Translations under genes and position numbers: made by a program | Shown here: piece after piece, positions 58,569 through 64,000 of the stretch | Layout of the letters: each line of letters opens with the position of its first letter | Numbering within the stretch: position 1 is the stretch's first letter | Source of the DNA: an uncultured Poribacteria bacterium | GTDB taxonomy: Bacteria; Poribacteria; WGA-4E; WGA-3G | Assembly (NCBI GenBank): GCA_958295855.1 | Contig: OY282383.1 | Location: 5,146,329 to 5,210,328, forward strand | DNA: 64,000 nt | Direction of reading: 5' to 3' | The notes under the pieces: generated by a model | Databases searched by the model: none | What the model saw: only the letters and a program-made list of their open reading frames with translations | Told to the model about the DNA's origin: nothing

Positions 58569-59135
58569 ATGCGGTTCTTGCTAATTATTTTGCTAGTGCT
58601 GTTAAGTCTCCCCTACAGTTTTGCCGAAGAGACTGAAAACAGCACAGAAACTGAAAAGACTACACCCTCCAAAGCCGAAAAATCGACGGCGCTCGTTTCG
58701 CCAATCGGTGCTATGGTTCGTTCTTTCATTTTCCCGGGGTGGGGGCAGTTCTATAGCCGTGGGTATTTCCGCGGCAGCCTTACCGTATTGGGAATAGGGA
58801 GTTCTGCTGTCGGAGCACTCTTAGCCCAGCGTTCTTTTCAGAACCGGTACAATGCATACGCAACACTTGCCAGTCTAGAGCCGGATAATGAGGAAGCAGT
58901 TTTAGAAAAGTACAGCCACGCAAATCAAAGATACAAACTTAGAATGTTTTTTCTCTATGCGGGCATCGGTGTCTGGGCTTATAGTCTTATAGATTCTTAT
59001 GTTGGCGCGAACTTTTACAATTCTACTACCCAAATTCGTTCTATTCAACAAGATGCGCAACAAATTGAAAAATTGGGGATTCAAATCGGTGCCACCCCTT
59101 CACACCTTTATTTGGGCATCGTCAAAACCTTTTAG
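58569..59135 (+). CDS. DUF5683-like exported membrane protein
   Basis: 188 aa. Signal peptide, polar Thr/Glu stretch, then SFIFPGWGQFYSRGYFRG followed by two membrane helices (LTVLGIGSSAVGALLA and MFFLYAGIGVWAYSLIDSYV). The PGWGQFY motif is typical of this group. No function is known. The next gene begins 18 bp downstream. Confidence 0.75.
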   Translation: MRFLLIILLVLLSLPYSFAEETENSTETEKTTPSKAEKSTALVSPIGAMVRSFIFPGWGQFYSRGYFRGSLTVLGIGSSAVGALLAQRSFQNRYNAYATLASLEPDNEEAVLEKYSHANQRYKLRMFFLYAGIGVWAYSLIDSYVGANFYNSTTQIRSIQQDAQQIEKLGIQIGATPSHLYLGIVKTF

Positions 59136-59153
59136 CAGGGAGGATATTTTACC

Positions 59154-59714
59154 ATGTTCAAGGCTGTTGGAAAAATAAGTGGCGTGCTCATTCTACTCAT
59201 AGGTTTTATGGGGTGTGGGGACGCTGACAAGGTTAACCAGGTTCCCCCTGAAGAGCTCCTAGAAATTAATCAAGTACTAAAACGGTGGCGTGAAGGTTAT
59301 GAAACGGAAGATGTTGACACCTACATAGACACCTATTGGGAAGAAGGCTTCCGTTACGTTTCAGACATGGGTACAGATGCTAACAAAGCCGACGATCTGG
59401 AATTCGATGATATTCGAGATGAGCGAGATGCCGCTATTCGCGTCTTTTCGGCATTTCAAGATATTGAGATAGAGCTCTCCGTACCGCCTGAGATAACCAT
59501 AAATGATGACGGCAATCAAGCTGAGGTGCGGAATCACTATAGAATTCAAGGTTTTGTAGCGGATGGTGAGTCGCTTGAAGGTGGGTATACCGGCTGGTTT
59601 GCCGAAGGCGATAACTTTTTTATTTTTGAAAAAAGAAATAACGAATGGCGCATCACTGAGTGGCACGACGAAGCCTTCAGTGATGAAGAAATTCGTATTG
59701 CCAACAACCTATAG
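59154..59714 (+). CDS. NTF2-like lipoprotein
   Basis: 186 aa, ATG after GGGAGGATATTTTACC. Lipobox IGFMGC at Cys21. The mature part has the order of SnoaL/NTF2-like folds: INQVLKRWREGYETEDVDTY, a central strand, VRNHYRIQGF and NEWRITEWHDEAF. Possibly a small ligand-binding protein at the envelope. Same transcript as its neighbours. Confidence 0.7.
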   Translation: MFKAVGKISGVLILLIGFMGCGDADKVNQVPPEELLEINQVLKRWREGYETEDVDTYIDTYWEEGFRYVSDMGTDANKADDLEFDDIRDERDAAIRVFSAFQDIEIELSVPPEITINDDGNQAEVRNHYRIQGFVADGESLEGGYTGWFAEGDNFFIFEKRNNEWRITEWHDEAFSDEEIRIANNL

Positions 59715-59773
59715 TTCCAAAAAAGGAGGGAGGAATTTCTTGCCCAAGCGTCGGGCAAAAATTCCAGACGCTC

Positions 59774-61189
59774 ATGTCGCAGCAGGAGGCGCACCTACGT
59801 GATTACCTTCAACTCATACGAAAGCATGACTTTACGCTTTGCTTGAGCGTTTTGCTTGTCTTAGGAACTGCCCTGGTTATCTCTCTCCGTTTACCTAAAA
59901 CCTATGCTGCTTCCACTTTAATGCTACTCGTCGAGCCCAGTTCCACGCCTTCTCTCTCATCAACGAACCTGTTTCAAAGCGTCTTATCCGGCGGCGTTGA
60001 CCGGCGAGAAATGGGGACTATCAGCACCCGGTTTTCTACAGAGTCAATGCTGAACTCGGCGATTGAAAACCTTGAGGAAACGGGAAACGCGGCAGCGGTA
60101 AGCCTCCTCCCTTCAATAGGCACACTCAAACGCATGCTGAAGGCACAAGTGCATTCAGACTCCAACTATATTGAACTATCACTCGAATTAACAGAGGCAG
60201 AAGGCGGAGAACGAAACGCGGCACTCCTCGTCAACCAACTTGGGCGAAATATGCAGACGCTGCGGCGCGCAGATGAAGAAACAAAACTGGTAGAACTCCG
60301 GCAATTTCTTGATAACAAGCAACAAGAGATCGAATTTCAGACCGAGGAAGACTTAAAGGCTGTCCTCCAATTTGTTCGCCAAAATGGAAGCCCAGAAATA
60401 TGGGCACCCACACTCACTAACCTGCTGGAGCGGCTTGCAAGATTGAGGGAACAGATGGAAACAACTGAGCAACAGCTTTACGCAACGCGCGTCCACATTG
60501 CATACTTGAAGGAACAACAGGCACTTTTGCCACAGCAGACACAGATTTCAGAAACCACAGCCTTCAATCCTGTTTGGCTCTATCAGCGGGAGAAACTCTT
60601 CAACCTGGAATCCCAACGGGTCGCGGATACTGAAAAAGTCGGAAAGAACTTATCCGAGTTGAAAGGACTGGATGCACAAATTGCCGAAATCAAGAAGAAA
60701 GATGCAAGCACTGAACAAACAACGACGACTGTTACCTACGGCACTTCCGCACATTATACCTATATCCAAAATCAACTCCTGGAGCTTATCCCCAACCGCT
60801 CGCGTTATGAAAACGCGTACAAACAACTCAAAAGTGAACTCAATATGCTAGAAACCGAATTGGCGCAATTGATAAAACAAATTCCCGAAAACCAATATAC
60901 GCTCACTCAACTGATAGCAAAGGTTCAAAAAAACAATGGGCTCACTGAAGAAATAGCCAAACGTTCGCTTGAAGCTGAAATCTTGAGTGCCGAGTCTAAA
61001 GTGACTACTTCCCGCAATCGGATAGGTGGTATCGAAATCATCGACCGGGCTGTACCTAGGAAGTTCCCCGTTAGCCCACAACTTAAATTTATTGTTATTA
61101 TCGCTGGCATTGTCGGTTTGGCTTTGGGCGTGACTACCGCCCTATTCATCGAGTATTTCAGTAGCGCTTCTGAGGAACTAAAAAACTAA
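59774..61189 (+). CDS. Wzz/GumC-type chain-length or export protein
   Basis: 471 aa. N-terminal helix (LCLSVLLVLGTALVISLRLP) and C-terminal helix (FIVIIAGIVGLALGVTTALF) flank a long periplasmic coiled coil (~150-410), with the Pro-rich RKFPVSPQ before the second helix: the polysaccharide co-polymerase plan. It lacks a cytoplasmic kinase domain. No polymerase or flippase gene is near. The ribosome binding site is weak (GGAGGGAGGA is ~40 nt upstream), so the exact start is uncertain. Confidence 0.8.
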   Translation: MSQQEAHLRDYLQLIRKHDFTLCLSVLLVLGTALVISLRLPKTYAASTLMLLVEPSSTPSLSSTNLFQSVLSGGVDRREMGTISTRFSTESMLNSAIENLEETGNAAAVSLLPSIGTLKRMLKAQVHSDSNYIELSLELTEAEGGERNAALLVNQLGRNMQTLRRADEETKLVELRQFLDNKQQEIEFQTEEDLKAVLQFVRQNGSPEIWAPTLTNLLERLARLREQMETTEQQLYATRVHIAYLKEQQALLPQQTQISETTAFNPVWLYQREKLFNLESQRVADTEKVGKNLSELKGLDAQIAEIKKKDASTEQTTTTVTYGTSAHYTYIQNQLLELIPNRSRYENAYKQLKSELNMLETELAQLIKQIPENQYTLTQLIAKVQKNNGLTEEIAKRSLEAEILSAESKVTTSRNRIGGIEIIDRAVPRKFPVSPQLKFIVIIAGIVGLALGVTTALFIEYFSSASEELKN

Positions 61190-61252
61190 ATGCGTTGTCT
61201 TCACACCCGTTTTGGCACGCCTAAAAAAATTAAAATTTTTTTCAAAATGTAG

Positions 61253-61440
61253 TATAATATATACGACAATAAAGCGCGAGGTTCATTTACGACATCTCGA
61301 AAATCTTCACAACTTGCGCAGGTGTGCCGCTCGATGTGCTCGACCGGCGCACACTGTCAGGAGGCGCAAGATAACTCCTGTTGACACTGAATGGTGTCAA
61401 AAAATATCTTGCCATCAAAAAGACGTTCTAATAGGGCAAG
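61253..61440 (+). ncRNA. Structured intergenic RNA or leader candidate
   Basis: Starts at TATAAT (61253-61258, weak TTAAAA -35). Stem A: CTTGCGC (61313-19)/GCGCAAG (61364-70) around a GTGTGC/GCACAC hairpin. Stem B: GCAAGATA (61366-73)/TATCTTGC (61405-12) around TTGACAC/GTGTCAA. Stem C: CTTGCC (61408-13)/GGCAAG (61435-40). A, B and C share arms and exclude each other. The rest of the 881-bp gap (to 62070) has no convincing gene. Confidence 0.4.
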
Positions 61441-62070
61441 GCGTTGTTCTATAGCGTAGAGAGTGGCATTCTTGTCAGGCACGCCTCCATTGCAAAACCG
61501 GGCATGCATTTACACGTGCGCTCGGAAGTAGCCTAGAATCGCCAAAGTGATACACGGACATTCTGGAAGATTCTCAAGGCAGATGGCTTTGTGCGTACGT
61601 CAAAGTTTGAAAGATATTACATTTGTTATATCGTGCGTAAACTACCACCGTGCCAATTAGATTTTTTTCTGTTAAAACACTTGACAGAAAATTGTATGAG
61701 TGCTATTTTAATAAGAACAGTTTTGCGGAAATTTTATCAATTTTTGATGTGGATTTCTCCCAAAACGAATCCTTAATTTGTTGGGAGGAAACTTGCTCGC
61801 TGCGTTTCGCGCGGCGCGGTAGTCGCAATTTTGCCATACCCGCGATGAACGCAGCTGATGGTTTAGCAATAACGAAAGGGAACTCAACCGAACGTTCGTT
61901 TTAAGGTAACGGAGATTTGAATCTTTTCGTTTACATGCTTAGTAGTTTTCGTCCATTTTTTAAGGTTTTTGTCGGATGCGGGGCAATTGCGGCGAAGCAT
62001 GCAATTTTTGTGTCCCAGCTACTCTGCCCAAATATCCGATTAATTATCTCCAAGGAGGAAAAGTAAAGTA

Positions 62071-64000
62071 ATGAACAAGTTAAAACAACCAATTGATATT
62101 TTACTTGTAGTGACCTGTATCCTGAGTGGTTTTGTGCTTTACGGTTGTGGCGCACAAAGCCTTGGTCCTCAAGAACCCCTATTGCCAACAATTGAGGGGA
62201 GTTCTAAGTTTTCAGCCCGTTTCCAATTGGAAGAAGAACCCCAATTCTTCTATGACCTATTTGGAAAAGAGTTGCTTGAAGGTAATGAGGTCTATAACTA
62301 TCGCGAGCAGAAAGGATTTGACCAGAATGGCGAATTGATTCTCGGTTGGACCGGCCAGCTAGATAGTGAAAGATTCTCTGCCCAGTTGGACCGTACAGTC
62401 TTGACTGAAGACAGTTTTCGCGGTAGATACACCGAGTTTGCTATAGGGGATAGCCTGCGTTTCAAGCCGTCTACTTTGTTCCCAAACCGTTACATTCTCT
62501 ACAAAACGGAGTTTGACGGGCTTCGCTGGGATCTTTCTTTCGCGCAAGAACGGCACCTTTTCACGCTCATCAACTCGCGTATCTCGAACCCTGTCAAATT
62601 GACAGACGGAGCGGCGAACCTCGCACCTACCCTTGGGCGGCGAAACGGCTTGAATGAAGATGCCGGGGTACGGCACATTGAAAACGCACGACTCGTCGGA
62701 TTCCGGGCACAAGGCCTTTTAGGCGACATTTTCCGCGTCGGGTTCACTTATGTCAACCTACATAAAGAACACCCCGAACGCGTTGAAAACCCATATATGG
62801 GTACCGTTGCCAATACGCCCCCTGAAAGTATTTCTGTTGTCTTCCGCGATGATTCTCCCGAAGATAATCATGATGAACTCGTCACCCGATTTCCAGGTTA
62901 CGATGAGGCAAAACATAGCGGGCATCTTCAAGGCGGCGTCGGTGCGGCCTTCAAAAGCATGACGATTACGATTATCACACAAGCACTTGAGGAACTAACC
63001 CCAGAAGAGATCGATGAGGGTGTTGATCCCAAGAGTCAACCTGAACAAACGCAAAAAATCGATGTTTTCGGTGACGAGATTACACCGATTGATGTAGGAG
63101 GGCTCCCTTCTGATATACGCGATTCTGTTGACGGACAGTGGAAAATCGTGGATGGTTTCAACAAAATGAAATATGATCTCATTTTTGCCGACCACGATAT
63201 AGACCCACGCACTGTGAAATCTGTTGTCTTTGACATGGTTGTCGCAGGAGATTACAATATCGCTGTTATCGGATTTAGTGAGGCCAACAAAGCCGCTGAA
63301 GGGGCTGACCCGCTTATTGAAGAGTGGATTAAAACCGAAGATGGCCACATTCAAATGCCATACCGCGATGTCATTGAGGCACCCGGCAACTATGGCCAAT
63401 CCTCGGATTACACCAGCAACCGGGCGAACCTCCAAGATAATCCGAGCAATTGGGAAGGCGAAGGCAGGCCCCGGAAAGTTCGATACCGTTACGGTGCAGC
63501 GCGCGCCGCGCTCCTCTACGGGCTTGACCTGGAAGGAACCGTCGGCAATGTTTTTGTCCGGGCACACTACTCCATTAACGGGAAATATAAACAGTACCCC
63601 ACGCTGCCCAAAGACAAAGTCGGATTTAGCAGAATTAAGCCAACTATCATTGGCGAAGATGGCGAAGAAGAAACCGGCATCTCCATAGACCCAGCCACTG
63701 GTTTGCCCTTAGACAAGAACGGTGTCGAAACCTACGCGGAAACCGAAGGCGAACGGTTTGAAGCCAGATTAGGTGGCGACGGCACCGACGAAAGCGGCGA
63801 CGGAGAACTCAATAGAGAAACTGCCTGGTTCGTCCAACTCAAGTCGCGTTTTGGGAAACTGTACCTAGAAGGTGTCTGGTATCATATCGATCCCGGTTAC
63901 ACCACTACCTACCTCAATTTCGGTTCAAATACCGACAGGGATCAAACCTACTCGCTGGAACGAACCCCCGAATCACAGTCAGAAGAAGATCCGTGGGATG
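62071..64000 (+). CDS. Large lipoprotein, C-terminus beyond the window
   Basis: More than 643 codons without a stop. AAGGAGG lies 12 nt before the ATG. Lipoprotein signal with VLYGCGAQ, Cys near residue 29. The mature part has repeated beta-type segments (FRGRYTEFAIGDSLRFKPST, LYLEGVWYHIDPGYTTTYLN) and acidic stretches. Some segments recall outer-membrane fibre or barrel-like proteins, but no family is recognised. Part of the long plus-strand envelope group. Confidence 0.8.
   Translation, partial: MNKLKQPIDILLVVTCILSGFVLYGCGAQSLGPQEPLLPTIEGSSKFSARFQLEEEPQFFYDLFGKELLEGNEVYNYREQKGFDQNGELILGWTGQLDSERFSAQLDRTVLTEDSFRGRYTEFAIGDSLRFKPSTLFPNRYILYKTEFDGLRWDLSFAQERHLFTLINSRISNPVKLTDGAANLAPTLGRRNGLNEDAGVRHIENARLVGFRAQGLLGDIFRVGFTYVNLHKEHPERVENPYMGTVANTPPESISVVFRDDSPEDNHDELVTRFPGYDEAKHSGHLQGGVGAAFKSMTITIITQALEELTPEEIDEGVDPKSQPEQTQKIDVFGDEITPIDVGGLPSDIRDSVDGQWKIVDGFNKMKYDLIFADHDIDPRTVKSVVFDMVVAGDYNIAVIGFSEANKAAEGADPLIEEWIKTEDGHIQMPYRDVIEAPGNYGQSSDYTSNRANLQDNPSNWEGEGRPRKVRYRYGAARAALLYGLDLEGTVGNVFVRAHYSINGKYKQYPTLPKDKVGFSRIKPTIIGEDGEEETGISIDPATGLPLDKNGVETYAETEGERFEARLGGDGTDESGDGELNRETAWFVQLKSRFGKLYLEGVWYHIDPGYTTTYLNFGSNTDRDQTYSLERTPESQSEEDPWD

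Noticed and set aside
61650..61904. 84-codon frame in the 881-bp gap
   Set aside because: No ribosome binding site, signal peptide or recognisable motif; overlaps another frame of similar length.
1..64000. tRNA, rRNA, tmRNA, RNase P or SRP RNA genes
   Set aside because: Both strands were read for T-loop, acceptor and core signatures by eye; none was convincing. A covariance scan would be needed to exclude them fully.

Overview
The window looks like a chromosomal segment of a Candidatus Poribacteria-type bacterium (inference). The grounds are the mix of Gfo/Idh/MocA oxidoreductases, a PhyH-type dioxygenase, a TIM-barrel sugar isomerase, a DUF6785-like membrane protein, a small bacterial microcompartment (BMC) locus and many short dispersed palindromes such as GCCCTATAAGGGC. 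No rRNA, tRNA or CRISPR array was seen.

Layout. 0-2.5 kb: small hypothetical genes and a toxin-antitoxin cluster (PIN toxin, two paralogous antitoxin-like genes, an XRE antitoxin). 2.8-17.7 kb: metabolism, with a sulfite/nitrite reductase fused to TusA, two Gfo/Idh/MocA enzymes, an isomerase, a PhyH gene split exactly by a TnpB element, an SDR, an SRAP protein, a lone E1-alpha dehydrogenase subunit, a nucleotidyltransferase-HEPN fusion and a membrane protein. 17.8-33.6 kb: an accessory island. It holds an orphan YgiT zinc finger, a Uma2 nuclease, and three copies of a promoter-driven structured leader, each placed before a different gene (31-aa peptide plus TPR protein; DUF1822-like protein; AlkB plus a membrane-anchored coiled-coil methyltransferase). 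It continues with a trypsin-like protease followed by an emfourin-like inhibitor and two detached copies of the protease N-terminal domain, then a tandem array of four intact and one truncated nucleotidyltransferase-HEPN fusions ending in an overlapping CoxE-like vWA gene. 33.6-37.3 kb: alcohol dehydrogenase, squalene-cyclase-like repeat protein, double vWA protein.

37.5-50.6 kb, minus strand: a heavy-metal efflux operon (Cys-rich protein, YHS protein, two TolC-like proteins, CusB, CusA, CxxCH barrel protein, FMN-binding-like protein). It probably reads from two duplicated promoters near 50.5 kb. Several of its coding regions contain in-frame palindromic repeats, and CusB and CusA carry extra heavy-metal-binding domains.

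50.7-64 kb, plus strand: MsrP, a gluzincin peptidase, a phosphoesterase, a TPR protein, a compact BMC set (shell hexamer, PduL, flavoprotein), a Tyr- and Ser/Arg-rich secreted protein, a DUF5683-like protein, an NTF2-like lipoprotein, a Wzz-like protein, a long structured intergenic region and the start of a large lipoprotein gene that runs off the window. The best candidates for undescribed biology are the leader-cargo cassettes (19.3-23.4 kb), the nucleotidyltransferase-HEPN array (25.5-33.6 kb) and the protease/inhibitor/pro-domain module (26.2-28.1 kb).
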